Assembly (NCBI GenBank): GCA_950295325.1
Contig: OX485804.1
Location: 11,906,001-11,970,000 of the forward strand
DNA from: Polytrichum commune
Lineage: Eukaryota > Streptophyta > Polytrichopsida > Polytrichales > Polytrichaceae
Reading direction: 5' to 3'
DNA: 64,000 nucleotides
Part shown: positions 8,530 through 21,458 of the stretch, one piece after another
Numbering within the stretch: position 1 is the stretch's first letter
Layout: each line of letters opens with the position of its first letter
Notes under the pieces: generated by a model
Databases searched by the model: none
What the model was told of the DNA's origin: nothing
What the model saw: the letters and a program-made list of their open reading frames with translations, nothing else
Made by a program: the position numbers and the translations under genes

Positions 8530-11160
8530 ATGGGAATCAGAGTGCGGGAGAGAGCGCAACAAACCAGTTTGATGATGGAGCAGTTACAGCAACAGATGAA
8601 GAGGGGAGATGACCTTCACAAGGTGGAGGTGGAGACGGAGACGGAACCCCAACTCCCTAGCGGCTGGGAGAAGTGCCTTGACATGAAGGTCCTTTGCCTA
8701 CTTTGAACTAGACTCTTAGCAGAAACATTCAAAACTGAAAAAACAGGCGGTACCACAGCTTGGACTCAATGGAGGGATTTCTAACATGTTCAAGTCTCGG
8801 TATTGTATCATCGTCGTAGAGAAATTATTCAGGCGGTACGGGCGGCAATTCATCCAAGTAGGCTGGCTGACGAAACTGGCAGCAAGAGTTTGACAGTGTA
8901 GTTCCGGTATCAGTCTTGGATTCGTTCCCTGACCGAATTCCTGTGCCCGGAAACTGGAGTGGGTCGTGAAAGACCTAGGAACAGAATCTTCTCAAGCGGG
9001 TGCATATAGGTGTTGCTGATTGCCGTGGCCGCTTATAAAAAATCGTCCCTTAGGTGGTTATACGATGGCTAGACTGTTTCTAAGACCGACCGCTCTGAAA
9101 TGATCGCTGTGTTCTGAATTCCATCCTTTGATGGTCGTCTGCAGCAGGCTTGTGCCGGTCGCGATGATTTTAGGCCCTCCTGGAACAACTAGATTCCGGA
9201 GCGAGCTCGGGAACTCAATCAATGAGATCTTGGTTATGTTACATTAATTGTACAGCTGAGAATCGTGAACTCCAATCGATGAATATAAGCACAGACAGAC
9301 AGATAGATAGATAGGTAGACAGATAGATGGGCAGATTCGTCTTTTAGTGGTTATACGATGGTTAGACTGATTCCTAGCTCAATTAGACGCCTGCCACTCG
9401 TTTAACTAGTTCATTCCGCAAATGTGAGTGAAGCATTTTAAGGCAGGATTGATGATTGACGATTCAGGTTTTTAATAGGTACTACTCTGTGTAATTCATT
9501 GTTTTGAATTGTGCTTCATGCGCATGATCTGGGTGACCCCCGCGCCATTCCATAGGAGGAAGGTTACATACATACGTACGCACCAATTCTAATTCTTTTT
9601 GTAAAACAGATGACTGTCCCACGGATGTTGCTACAAGAAAATCTCTCTAACAGTTTTGTAATTGTGATGATGCAGTCTGGTCTCATGTATTTCAAGAACT
9701 GGAACACAGGCACGTTGACATACAGGGATCCTCGTCCACACAGTCCGAGTGCTCATCATCCTCCCACCTCCCACCGCATCGGCCTCTTGTCCATCTCTCT
9801 CCACCCCCACGACACCAGCCTGACTTCAGTCATGTCTAATGATCTCACTCACCAACTCTTCCCGAGACAGTCAGGGACGATGACTTACTCGGCCAAGCGA
9901 AAATCGGAGCATAGCAGTCCAGAGGAGAATTGCAGATCTGCTGCAATGATCATTGGAGATCACGACGACAACCACCACCACCATTGCTTGGAATTGTCAC
10001 TTAACCCACCAGGCAGCATGTCAACCTCGACGCAGCAAGACGACAGCACGAGCAGCGTGTGCACGGTAGAAAAGGTTCGCAGCGCTCTGGAGAGATCCCA
10101 GTGGTCAGGTGCTCCTAGTCTACTTAAAAAGAGCAGGTTAATTACTTGTGGCAGCAGTACTTCAGGAATGGATTGTGCGACCAGTTCAGAGCTTTCGATC
10201 ACCCCTCTGTCGATGAATTTGCTGCCTGCGGGGTTACCCCAGCCAACTTCCTCCCGGGAGTCCATTACTTCGCTCAGGGCACGCCTAGTTCAGTCGGACC
10301 TGGAATACTCGAAACCTGATTCACCATCCCTGATCTCGCAGTGCACCAGCTCAGAGTGTTTCACAGCTTCGTCGTCTGCCATGAGCTATGAAGGTAGGGA
10401 AATCATTACACTGACCAACTGACATACCAGCCTTGTTTCCAAAACCTACACTGGACTTGAATTTGTTTGCAACTGTAAGTGAACTGTTGCAGTGTCCCGG
10501 CTTGTTCGTCAATTGCAAGATCTATAAGCCATGAGAAGAAAATCCTGGGAAATTATTAATAAGCCTTTGATGTAAGAGAGCCTTGTCTTTCTCTAGTTTT
10601 ATAGAACTGTACTGCTTGTTTTCATTGCATTTTTGGAAATTGTGATGTGAAATTCTTGGAATTTTCAGTTGAGTCTTATGAAATGATGAAGCTTCAAATC
10701 CAAATCAATAAACATTTCGTCACTCTGGACAGTGATGAACTAGCTTCACTCCTACGGTATCAAGTTGGAATGAATGCTGGGTTGATTGAGAGTTGGAATT
10801 ATATAATTGATTAATTTCCGACTCTTTACAGGTGACGATGAGGTTGAGGTGGATCGGCAGCCACGGTCATGCAGGGAGCCAGGTGAAGCTACTAAGATGG
10901 ACTTGCTGGGACGGTGTACTAAGTCTGCAGGAAGGCTTGAATCAGCTGGAGATGGAGAAATTTCAGTAATGGTAGCTGTGGGGTGCAAGAGCTGTCTCAT
11001 GTATGTGATGATCTCCAAGCAGAATCCAAGTTGCCCAAAATGTGGGAATGCAGATGACACACTTCTTCAAGTGCCTACACCTTTGCCAAGTAAGAAAAGG
11101 CAACGGCTAAAGGTGGTACTGGATACAACAAATCCCTCTTGGAGCTGGTCCACGGCATGA
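8530..11160 (+). CDS. CFL1/GIR1-like WW-domain regulatory protein
   Basis: Three exons: 8530-8688, 9676-10393, 10832-11160, coding for 401 residues. Introns have GT-AG borders (AAG|GTCCTT, TGCAG|TCTGG; GAAG|GTAGGG, TTTACAG|GTGACG) and keep phase. A degenerate plant WW domain covers about residues 42-73 (LPSGWEKCLDMK joined to SGLMYFKNWN, ending RDPR). It has W46 but lacks the second Trp, as is usual in this family. LELSLN at 158-163 is an EAR-type repression motif preceded by a His run. The C-terminus has VGCKSCLMYVMISK and CPKC, i.e. C344, C347, C360, C363, a small zinc-ribbon-like finger. Known relatives (CFL1, GIR1/2) are nuclear regulators of epidermal, cuticle or root-hair development that contact HD-Zip IV factors and TOPLESS. 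That role is inferred here. ATG 8530 is the only in-frame Met before the WW domain with an open frame. It ends in TGA. Confidence 0.88.
9293..9331 (+). repeat. CAGA/GATA microsatellite in intron 1
   Basis: A run of CAGA, GATA and related tetramers inside the 987-bp first intron of the CFL1-like gene. Confidence 0.8.
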
Positions 11161-12852
11161 TTAACACTTTTGCACTGAAAATGGGAGGGGAAATCTCTTC
11201 TTCAGGGTACAAGCAAACTCAATTTTTTGCTGTCCGGCAAATGGAAGCTGAAGTATCAAGCTGAAGGACGTCAGCAGCAACAACCTGTTGCAGGAATTCG
11301 GCAAGAAAATCTTCTTGCCGAGTGGGCTCGACCTCAATCTGAATGTGAGTCACAGCAAAGCCGACCGTCTCGTCCAGTTGGACAACTGCGAATGTGACTC
11401 GGATTGGACCATCCGTCCGGTTGACATGAATGTATTTGTACAATATTTAGCCTCAATTAGAGCTACTGATGTCTTTCGTTTCAACCAACGCTAAGTTGCT
11501 TGGGTGTATTTTAGCAATACCAAGAGTCTGACTGACTGACTGATTGGGCTGTAGAAAAAAAAAAGGGGTTAGGGTTATATCTCTGTACTCTAGATCGAAG
11601 TGTGTCCAAGATGACACAAAACTACGTTACTATGCATACTTTGAACCCTCTTTAGTTACGGGACAACTTTCTAACACTGTAAACTGTTGGCAGTGCCGAA
11701 GGCAGTGCAGACACAACATATACTACTTTGTGCAATATTCAGTAACTACATGGCCTATTACTACGTGACTAGTTGTGACATGCATTCCTTTTCATATGCT
11801 AAATTAATTTTCAACACGACAATTTTACTCCCTCGAAGTTTTGGATCTCATTTCTTCTCCTTTTGATATTCATTGGGCTGCACATGATTGAGGTTCCTTG
11901 TACACCGTCGTGGCTGTGTGTACTTATCATGCAGTATCTCGTTCTCAAATTCTGAAGCATATGAGCTTCTGAACTCAAGTTGAAACGCTAAATTCTTGGT
12001 AAGGTACAGTGTATCCTTTTCTCTTACCAAACCATGTGATTCTCTTGATTATATGCTATCCTGTGAACGCTGTTTTTGGCCTTTTGTGACAAGAAGACCA
12101 TGGAACCTGTAAGACATCTCTGAAGCCTCATATTTGAAGTAGAAAACTGCACTTTCAGCATTATTACAGATGTTTTGTTCATATAGTGAAATTTATGAAG
12201 TTGTTATTCCACAATTCAAAGATTACGCGAGAGGGAAGGCTTCTCTATCGATGAATTAACACATATAGATTGACTCATCAGCTATATTCAAACTTCTTAC
12301 TGCAGATTATATAATGGGATTTGGTATCCCCTTATTTTCTTCCTTGGCTTTCTGAGCAATCAAGGTCGACCTAGTTCTTCCAAGATATTTTCAGTTCTTA
12401 AGTTAGTCTATTGCTGAGAAAAATTGTCAATCAATGTCCTCTTGTTAACTACTTGGTAAAAGGGAACTTTCTCGAACATTCTCTAGGATCGATCTTTTTA
12501 AGCGTAGCATGCCGTGGATGCTGATTGGAGATTGTAATACTTCAAGCTTACAGCTAGTGATTTGAAGAAACTAATTAACTTGAGTACAGGTCGGTTGTGG
12601 AGAATTCAAGAAACTTGCATCTAAATTGTGTTAATGTGTACCATAAGTGCCTGATTTCCAATCTGAGCTATTTCCTCTGTACTGTGAGATTCTTGCCATT
12701 ATTGGTGATTCCTCCTGGAAATCGGGAGACAGAATAGTAGTTTCACCGGCTGAGCAGAGAAAATTAGTCCTGAATTCGTTTCTTTCGTATTGAATGTGGC
12801 ATTCAATTCCCTAGACAATAAATTTCCTCAATTACCCAACTTGGAGAAGCAA
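11161..12852. other. 3' flank of the CFL1-like gene
   Basis: Presumably holds the 3' UTR in its first part. At 11288-11494 there is a short plus-strand frame containing LDLNLN, another LxLxL-type motif. The opposite strand is also open over 74 codons (11219-11443). Both are coding-like in GC content, but neither is proven. Beyond 11.5 kb I see no gene. Confidence 0.35.
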
Positions 12853-12874
12853 GGGTTTAGGGTTTAGGGTTTAG
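12853..12874 (+). repeat. interstitial telomere-type repeat
   Basis: About three copies of the plant telomere heptamer (GGGTTTA). Such telo-box runs are common in plant regulatory regions. No gene follows closely. Confidence 0.75.
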
Positions 12875-13050
12875 AAGCATGGATCCACTCTAATCAGATA
12901 TTCGAGATTTCTGTAGCTAAAATTGGTCATAGAAATCAACTGCAAGGGTACTTGATTGGAGAAGCACGTGAAATCTTCTTCTAATTTATTTTCTCATCCG
13001 ACATCAACCTCGACAACAATGCCGGTATATCGAACTTGTGTATGTTGGTA

Positions 13051-13486
13051 TAAGGTATCTGGGTGTTATTCAGTTCGTTGTTCATGTTCTCCAACATCTA
13101 TTGATTAGGTTTACACATCAAGACTTGTGTTGCACTAGCAAATCTATGATGAAGCATCAACAAAAATTGGACCTCCCCTGATTTTAGATGTGTTATTGAA
13201 AGTGCATGTTTGTTGATTTCTTAACAAAGACAATAGATCCTCCCAAAAATTGGACCTCCCCTGATTTAGATATGTTACTGAATGTGTGTGTTTGTTAATT
13301 TCTTAACAGAGGCAATAGGTCCTCCCAATTGAAGAGTGGGAGTGGTTAGTAAAACTTGAAGACGCAGTCAAATCTCTTCTAAATATGTGTGTTGATGGTA
13401 TTTGTTCTGTGATCCTCACCGAACCACATACCAATCAATTATAGGGTCCCATTAAGAAAATTAACAACTAACTCACACATACCTTA
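13051..13486 (+). mobile_element. MITE family C, copy 1
   Basis: Edges TAAGGTATCTGGGTGTTATT and ...CACACATACCTTA are inverted repeats. The interior shows a partial internal duplication (AAAATTGGACCTCCCCTGAT occurs twice, near 13163 and 13244). It aligns with 21075-21458 and, reversed, with 22910-23263. Non-coding. Confidence 0.6.
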
Positions 13487-16309
13487 GTCCTCCTGTCACT
13501 TAACACAAGATATATCTGCCTTTGGGGGATTTATTTTCTTCGTATTTCAGATTTGAGGTCTTTTAAAACCCAAACAACTAGTACATGAGTTCTTCGCTGT
13601 TGTGGTGGATTTTCACCATGACAAAAGACGGGTGTAATTCCTTTTCTGTTGAATTTATTGGACGGTGGCAGTGGTTGCTTGGGATTGAATCACCAAAGAT
13701 ATCAGGACAGAGAAGAGAAAACGATCAATGTCATAGATTATTTATGATTTGAAGAAGACCCAAATTTGTTTGCAGGTATGGAAACTTATTGCATGTCATG
13801 TAAAGGCCACACACACACGTTTGAAAAGACGAGTTTCGAAAATGGAGTTTGGTGGGCCACGGTATAAGAATTTTGGCAATGACATGTGCCTACTCTTGGG
13901 GAGCTTGCTTTCAAGGTCGGTTCCTCTTTTGTTGGGTATAAACGTCCAATTTCAAGTCCAATTCCAAGACAGTGTTTTGGAAGGCTTTAAGCCTCCATTT
14001 CTGAGAAAAATAAAGCAACCCTGTATATCACTCTGCTTCTCTTCATGCCACCTTGAAATTAACTGCAGGGTTGTAATACATGCGGCTGGACACGAGATGT
14101 TCAGATCCAGTGGCTTTAATTGCTATTAGCTGGATAAACCTGTGGGGAAAAACTCCTAATATTTATAGATACATGATGTCTACTTAGTCCAGCCCTCCTT
14201 AAATTGTGACTATGGTTGAAACCACGCATTATGTAAGTGTCGTCCAAGTTTGCTGTGTATCTGGTGTGAACGGCTTTCATTGCCGATTTATATATGAATA
14301 GATATATTGGTGACTGATCAAGAGCAAAATCCTTATCCTGCTGGTAATAACCTGTAATATACAAATCATGATATCTGTACTTAAGAGTCTAAAGCATTCA
14401 AAATTACAGGAAATTTCATGTAAAGATGAATGGGATAATATCTATTTTCATTTGTTTTGCGGTCCCACATGGAAGTAACTATTGTGAAATTTTGGAGAAA
14501 GTTATAAACCAGTTAAACAGGCACTTAGCCCTAGGAGAGTTTAAAGTACAAACTTGCAGCTAGATATGTACAATAACTCATCAGAGATTAACAGAATTTT
14601 CGTCTCGGATATAGTTTCTTGCCAATTCACTGTGAATTCATCTTGAGAATGGTAAAAGTGGTCATCATCATCACAAGAGCTCCCTCATGGAGTGCTGGTG
14701 AAATCATCATGACTGTGGGGTCACAAAAATTAAGTATAAGAGGATTATGATTGTGGATGCTCAAACTACAGCATAAAGAGGTTGACACGTTGACACTCAG
14801 AGACCCTATGATTGGAGATGCATTTCAAGATTACTCTCAAATTTATTCATTACTACTGTGATGTTGTATAAATTGCATGAATTGCCAACTCAAGAATTCA
14901 GAAGCTAGCTTGTAGTTAGTTGAGTAAAATCTATTGCCTTGACAATACTTGAACCTTGTATAATCTGAATTCAGGTGCAACCAGGATAAATTGTTTCCAC
15001 AATACTTCTCTTAAGTCCTATGGATATCATATACATAACATCCCTGTCTGCAACACCACTCAGACAATCATGTTACTTCTGCATAAAAATGGATCCATGC
15101 CTGTCAGTCCATCAAGAATCGATATCTAGCTAGCTACTAAAATATAGTCTCCATGAAACAGGTTGAAATGAAAAGCCGCCTCACTGTGACGTCATTGTGA
15201 GATCGTACATACTTTATTCATGCAATCATATACCCTATGGTATTCGAGCAATCCGGTCTGTATGTAAATTATCATGTTGGACAGGACACAGATCACCCAC
15301 TCATCTGCATTCACCAAGGTTAATGAAGAGCTATAATAATAACCTCAGTCTGGCCTACAATTCTGCATTAGTCTTGTAACTGTAAATTTACTCAACAATT
15401 TTTCAAAGCTGTATAGCAACCACCTTCTCTGTACTTTCAAGGCCTGGGGTGGGCAGGTTATTCTTTAAGGTCGCCACTGAATGGAAATCTAATTAAAGTG
15501 CAAGGTGGAAATCATAATTATGACACAGATAAAATTTTAATATAGCTTGGTTAACAATCAAACCCATACTACCCAATAAAGATAATAAGCACATGTCGTA
15601 TTACGCTAGAAATTTGATGGTCGAGTAGTACCATAATAACATGATTGACTCTGCAATCTGTGGTAACTGAATTCTTCATGGCGGTCGGTTTTCTGTAAGT
15701 CCGGCACTGACACCCTCATGAAACTGCAAGTCCACAAGTTATTTAGTCGAAGTCATCATTTCACCTTTCAAAAGAAGGCAAATGATATAAACTGAATCTG
15801 GTTGGCAAGGAGGTTGACTTCAAAATGTTTCAATATGAGTATGTTGGCCTCGACAATTATTTGGAAACTAAATAATTGTACATGTTTTCCAATTTAGAGA
15901 CAAATGAAATAACATCATCTTCATGATCGTAAGAACATTTGTTTCACTTGCATAAGATATCATATACATGTTATGGCTTCACATGTTATAGTTTTAATGA
16001 TTTTTTGTCAAAATCAAATCAAACATTACTTGATTGAAGGGTACTGGGTTGGCTGGTGGTAATGTATAGTACGCATTGAATTAGTTCTTCAATGATGGCA
16101 ATTCCAAGTGAATTTTTATTGAAGTCACTGATTAGGAAACTCAATTTTTTTGAGTGGTCAGAATTGGACCATGTCTTGAAGTCATTTTCAAGGCAGGTAT
16201 ATATTTCTTCTAAGAATTTGTGATAAAGTAAGATTTAGACCAATGTCTAGAAACTTTTCGTGGAATTTTGGTCGAGATCCCCATTGAATTGTTCAAGTGG
16301 CTCACCCCG
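13487..16309. other. intergenic, no gene seen
   Basis: Nearly 3 kb of AT-rich sequence without a frame of protein-like composition. A 126-codon open stretch near 13.75-14.13 kb has no recognisable features and I do not call it. Confidence 0.4.
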
Positions 16310-16780
16310 GAGGTGGACTCTTCATACCACATACGACGTAGTTCATGATGTTTAGAAAGGGGTATCAAATTGGTAATTAGGTGAATTTAGACTTTTGATG
16401 AGTTGAAAAATAAGCAAGCAATTTTTAGAAATGTGGACACTTGTGCTTCAAATGTTATTATTTGTACTCATCATGTCGCCATTAATTAGGTGATTGTATA
16501 TTACAAAATTGTGGACATAATATGCACAATCTTTTGACACCATAGTGGGGATATTAAAGTAGGCATGTGGTGGCAGTTCAATTTGAAATTGGCCAAAAGT
16601 TTCATAATTATTTATATGTTATTTATTATTTGAGGCATTATTGTACATAGTATACATAAGGGAGAGGTATTGTTTTCTCTAGTGTGCATATTCAAAGAGG
16701 CTATTTGAAACTTTGAATTAAAGGTAGATGTACAACTTGAAAGGCACCCTAAGGTTTAGAGAGGAAATTGACAATAGATA
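16310..16780 (+). repeat. dispersed repeat family D, copy 1
   Basis: Matches 18400-19140 and 53210-53750 through GGACTCTTCATACCACATAC, ATACATAAGGGAGAGGTATT and AGGTTTAGAGAG blocks. It could be part of an LTR or other non-coding element. Ends were not found. Confidence 0.5.
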
Positions 16781-16783
16781 TGC

Positions 16784-16890
16784 TACACTAAATTTGATAT
16801 TTAATGTCATATGGTAAGTTTTTTGAATGGCACTTCTTATGCATATGTGAACAAATACTATCATAGATGATGAATGAGTTCGAAATCCGT
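16784..16890 (+). repeat. family A left-end fragment
   Basis: Begins TACACTAAATTTGATATTTA and continues through TGAACAAATACTATCATAGA, matching the left part of the family A copy at 23.43 kb. Confidence 0.45.
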
Positions 16891-16955
16891 TACTCTTCTC
16901 TTGGTTCAGCCTCCACCGTAAGGACTCCTTGTTTGCTTGCTTGAGACTCTGATCC

Positions 16956-16980
16956 ATGCGATGCGATGCGATGCGATGCG
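16956..16980 (+). repeat. (ATGCG)5 microsatellite
   Basis: Five perfect pentamers. Confidence 0.9.
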
Positions 16981-17194
16981 GCTAAGCTTAGCGGCATGTA
17001 GGATCTGCGCCAACAAGTGAGCTAATGATCTGCACCCTTCTCTAAGTATAATCCTACTAAAGGTCCTTCCTTTTGCATTCTCTCACTCACTCATCACTCT
17101 TGTTTCTCAAAATTTGAGCAAAGTGGGCAAACCTGACTTGATCCATTTCATCGTACATGCTTAAGCTACGGCCGCTCCTCTCCGAAAATACTGA

Positions 17195-17382
17195 GGTGTC
17201 ACCTTCATCGACACCAACATCGAAAATGTGGACAATCGGTGCTCGAAGCTGGGAGAGCTCGCGGGCGACGGGATCAACTTCATGTTGTCAGCGGACAGAT
17301 CCCTGATTGCTGCTGAGTTTCTTCGGTGGGTGGAGCCCAGAGCTTTTATTGATCATAAGGAATTTCATACTTCAATTTCTTA
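17195..17382 (+). pseudogene. coding-like remnant, unrecognised
   Basis: One frame reads through FIDTNIENVDNRCSKLGELA and ends VEPRAFIDHKEFH before a stop. Codons are GC-ending and the stretch stands out from AT-rich neighbours, as an exon would. AG precedes it and a GT lies inside it, so it could be a single exon. No start codon or partner exon was identified, and the product is not recognised. Confidence 0.3.
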
Positions 17383-18169
17383 GAATTGCAAACTTACATT
17401 ATCTGTTCTAAACTGGATAACAGGATCCTTTTCGGGACAAACATGGGTGTTGTAAAGACTTGTACAAAGACACCAGGAGCATCCCAATGTGCAGATATGA
17501 ATCAAAGATTGGCAGATCAGTGCCAATGTACCGAATCCTTTGCTGCTGGAAAGAGCTGCACAAGGGGAAGATTAGGGAGATAATAACCCTTGGTACTGCT
17601 TCAATGTGAGGTTTCAGAGCAAGCTGTCACTAGAGCGTGACAAGAGGGGGCATGTTACGAGCATTGTATTCTTACCTTTACAACCCTCATATTTTGTAAG
17701 GTTTTCGTGATTCGAGGGTATTCATACTTACAATTTCTCAATTAGGGTTTTGCAGATGTAGATTTTGGTGTGCCGTCCCAAGGCAAGGGAAGAAGGTATG
17801 TGAGAGCAGACAGGTGATATTTTTGAAGATACTCCTAGATTGATATTGGAATTGGATTGCAAATTCATTCCATATAACCTTGAATGAAAATGAGCATTCC
17901 TCCCATCTTCATCGCATGATTCTACAGTTTTGCACAGGTCAATCGAGGTTCATAATTACATAGTTGTTCGTATTATCGAACCTCAATATAATAAGCACAA
18001 ATCATACTTGTTAAAAGGCTCTCGTTGCCTTCAGTCTTCGATTCTGATTTTTATAGTACTTTGAATGACTAAAACATGAGAGAGATACCTGGATATAGAT
18101 GTCTCATTTGAGATCTTTGTGGGTAAAATTTACCGTGTTTGGTATAATTTGCTTTCTAACAAATCTGTG

Positions 18170-18395
18170 ATGAAAGATTGTCATGGATGATTGAAATTTG
18201 AATGAAAAATCACTTGGTAAGTGACAATATATTGCAACACTGTAAAATTTTATCCCCAAAACATTTACAAGGAATGACAAATAAGGTTGGATTGGCATTT
18301 GGTGTTGGTGACACTACACTGCGGTTTACAATTAGTATTGAGCAAGACAATTAGAACCAGTGACATTAAATTTCCAATTTAGTGTAGTTTCATCC
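18170..18395 (+). repeat. dispersed repeat family A, copy 3
   Basis: TTGTCATGGATGATTGAAAT, ACACTGCGGTTTACAATTAG and the end TCCAATTTAGTGTAG match the other family A copies. Confidence 0.6.
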
Positions 18396-18399
18396 ATGG

Positions 18400-19140
18400 G
18401 GGGTGGACTCTTTATACCACGTGCAAACTAATATGACTGTAAGAAGGGGTTACACTTTTTGAGGTATTAGTGTACATAGTATACATAAGGGAGAGGTATT
18501 ACTTCATCTCTAGTGTTTACACACAAACATGCTATTAATTTACTTGAAGTAGAGGTGGATGTGCAAAAGAGGTCCTAAGGTTTAGAGAGAAAATTAACAA
18601 CAGATGTGTTAGTACCATCCAATTCATAGTTTCATCCATTGTTATATGCTCATATACGGTCCTTAATGACTACCATGAAATTCTTTCTTCTTATTAGCGT
18701 TTGCAATTGGGTTCTAGGTTTTTACAAACTAGTAGAGGCTCTTGGAGAGCTCATGGGCTTTCTTGAGTTTTGCTCTCCATATTGAGATTAGTAAGTTGCA
18801 ATGTGGTCGTCTTTGTTTGTTTGAAGCAATTATTGGGTTACATGTTATGGATGAAAAAACAATTAATGACTTTCTCATTGAAAAGTGAAAGTGGAATTTA
18901 TATGTAATCAAGGCATGTTTGATTCATGATTTATATTATGTACATGTAGTGGAGGCATTTATCACAATAAATTAAAAAGCTTAGTATAAATACATGAGTC
19001 CATTTCATAGCATGCCATTAGTATGAATGCATTTTGTTTTCTATAAAAGCTTCTTGTTTATAAAGGGTTTGATTTCAAAGTGACTCACACACGCATGTCG
19101 GTTTCCAATGAAGAGTCCATCAACCACAACCACTTGAGTA
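18400..19140 (+). repeat. dispersed repeat family D, copy 2
   Basis: Runs parallel to 53210-53750 for several hundred bases: TATACATAAGGGAGAGGTAT, GACTTTCTCATTGAAAAGTG, GTACATGTAGTGGAGGCA. Sequence divergence is considerable. No reading frame was found. It may be a solo LTR or a non-autonomous element. Confidence 0.5.
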
Positions 19141-20129
19141 GTGGTGAGTATATGCCCCTCAAGAAGTGGAAGGTGCCTAAATGTTCACATATATAAGAGA
19201 AACCTTTGTCAAGAAGCTTCTCACTCCTAAAAGCCTAGGGGTTTTAACTTGAATCAAAGATGCACTGTAAGGTATGAATTACAAACTTTATTCTGTGTTG
19301 GCATACAAGACAAAGTTTTAGAGAGTTAATTTTAAATCATATCTGTGTGATTGGAACATGGATCTTTGTCCTTCGTCTCCATGAAATCGTTTGACAAGGA
19401 TTTTCCTTCAAGAAATAATAAGAATTCCAAGATGTATCAAAAGCACTTGACCTTTAATAGGATTGGCTAAAAACATGAGTTGCATAATTTGGTGGAATAT
19501 ACCAAACATATTTATGTCACTCACATTTGTTACTTTCCCAAAACGGCTAATTTCGTAACAAAGAAAAATTTAAGGGTTCAACACACTTCAAGGTTCATAT
19601 CTTAGACTCATTGATATGAAATTTTGATCAATTATCTCTACATGGTGCATAACTTTATTATGTCAAAATGCAAGAAAAAAACAAGAAAAGGAATAAATTT
19701 TCCTTAAAAAATATATCTTTGAAAAAAAAGCTTACAACCACATTTTGGCTTCTTAAGCATCTGTGGGGGTTAAATGCTCAACTCGTACAATCCCAACTTG
19801 TTTTGCACTTGTCAAGCTATGTGGATCCCTTGTTTCCTTCCTTTCGCTACAACTCTTTGGCAATGAATCTAGGATACTACAAGTGACATGGTTCCGCATC
19901 TGATTGGCACATCTCCCTAAATTTCTAAAGTCCATGTCATCCTTCAAGACGTTCCAACCACTCACATGATGACACGTGGAACATTGTGCCAATGTAATGG
20001 TAAGTAACACAGACGAATAATATTTCTTTGAAAATGCAGACAGCTGAACTACGTTTTGTGTGATTACAGCTGAAGAAATGATCAGACTTGGCATGAACTT
20101 ATTTTGCTTGTGCGCACTTTTGTATGAAT
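19141..20129. other. intergenic, no gene seen
   Basis: No supported gene. A 113-codon minus-strand open stretch (19753-20094) has no recognisable domain. Confidence 0.35.
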
Positions 20130-20370
20130 GATCAATGAACGAGGAGAACTGGCCGCTAGTTGCAGATGAATCTGTAACAGTTGGGTTTGAGAAATGACCG
20201 GTTGAAGTTCATCAAGACTCCGGGAAAATTACCATCACTCTAGAGGAATCTATGGAATATACCTCAAACTAATCAAGAAAAAGCCAAAAGATCACAACCA
20301 GTTGCCGGTTGGACTTGGAAACACAAGGATCTTCACCCGTTATGCCCAGAAATCTCTGCGGACATTATGA
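20130..20370 (+). repeat. dispersed repeat family B, copy 2
   Basis: Contains TTGGGTTTGAGAAATGACCG, AGAGGAATCTATGGAATATA and TTATGCCCAGAAATCTCTG in family order. Confidence 0.6.
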
Positions 20371-20559
20371 GTGACTCAACAGAGTATATCTCTTCCAATC
20401 CGAGTGAAGTTAGTGGCACCTACGTACATAAATATAGTAATTCCTTAATCAAGGGGCTCGGTGGTCCAGTGGCAGCCATCCCATGTCATAGCCTGTCCCA
20501 CGATCCATCAGCTACCTAACTTGGTGCTCAATCTTGTGCAACTTTAAGTTTGATCAGGA

Positions 20560-20960
20560 AACAGATAATTCGGTCAAGGTTTCAACATTAACAGACAGCA
20601 GCTCATCAGCTATGAGGAGGGCTTCAGGAGCAGCTGATTTGGCCGCTTGTTCGCGCTTTCTCTCTCGGATGAGCTGTGCTGAATTGTCACCGACACCACG
20701 GTCACCAATGCACTAGGCACATTCGTGTTGGCGGCCCGGATGTGTAGAGAGTGGAGACGATGAGCTTTACCTTTTCAGGGCAGAAGTCGAGGGCTTTTTG
20801 CCTGCTTTCGTGGCATGTCTGGAGGAAGTCCAAGCCTCATAGAATCCACGTCCGCCAGCCTCACTTCAAGTCTTGACCTGTAATTTGAGGGTAAAAAAAT
20901 GGACCGTTTATGAGGTTGATGAGGATCTGAGGAAGTCTTTGCAAGCGAAATGAACATCTA
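20560..20960 (-). pseudogene. decayed coding-like segment, unrecognised (copy 1)
   Basis: On the minus strand, pieces in shifting frames read DVDSMRLGL, FLQTCHESRQKALDFCPEKV and, further on, SAQLIRERKREQAAKSAAPE. The last is a charged helix-like run. The upstream part is duplicated at 21560-21800. At least one frameshift and one stop break the frame. Composition looks exonic, but no family was recognised. Confidence 0.35.
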
Positions 20961-21074
20961 GGATATTCTAAATTACATTGGCTTGCAGATAATGAATCTG
21001 GCACCACATGACCTGATCAGCTCATTGCAAAGACCCTATGAATCATTCCAGTCGGAAGAAATGAGGTCAAAGTC

Positions 21075-21458
21075 TAAGGTGTGTGGGTGTTATTCGGTTC
21101 TTTTTCATTCGAACCTCCAACTTCTACTGAATAGATTTACGCAATGAAGCTTGAGTTGCATTAGCAAATCTAGGATAAAGCAAAATCAACAAATCGGATT
21201 GGAAATCAGACCTCCCCTTATCTAGATATGGTGATCGGAAGTGCATGTTTGCTTGTTTATTCGTTAACTAAATACATAGGTCCTCCTAATTGTGTTCACT
21301 ATCGAGTGTGGAGTAGTTAATAAAATTGAAGGACGTAGTCCAATCTCTTTTTAAAATGTGTCTTTGTAGTGTTTGTTCTTTGACTCTCACCTAAGCACAC
21401 ACCAACCAAGTACAGGCGGCCCATTAAGAAAAGCAACCGAATAGCACCCGCATACCAA
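21075..21458 (+). mobile_element. MITE family C, copy 2
   Basis: Left edge TAAGGTGTGTGGGTGTTATT with CGGTT behind it, right edge CCGAATAGCACCCGCATACC, are inverted repeats. The interior parallels 13051-13486, including AAGTGCATGTTTG and AATAGGTCCTCC-type blocks. Confidence 0.65.
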
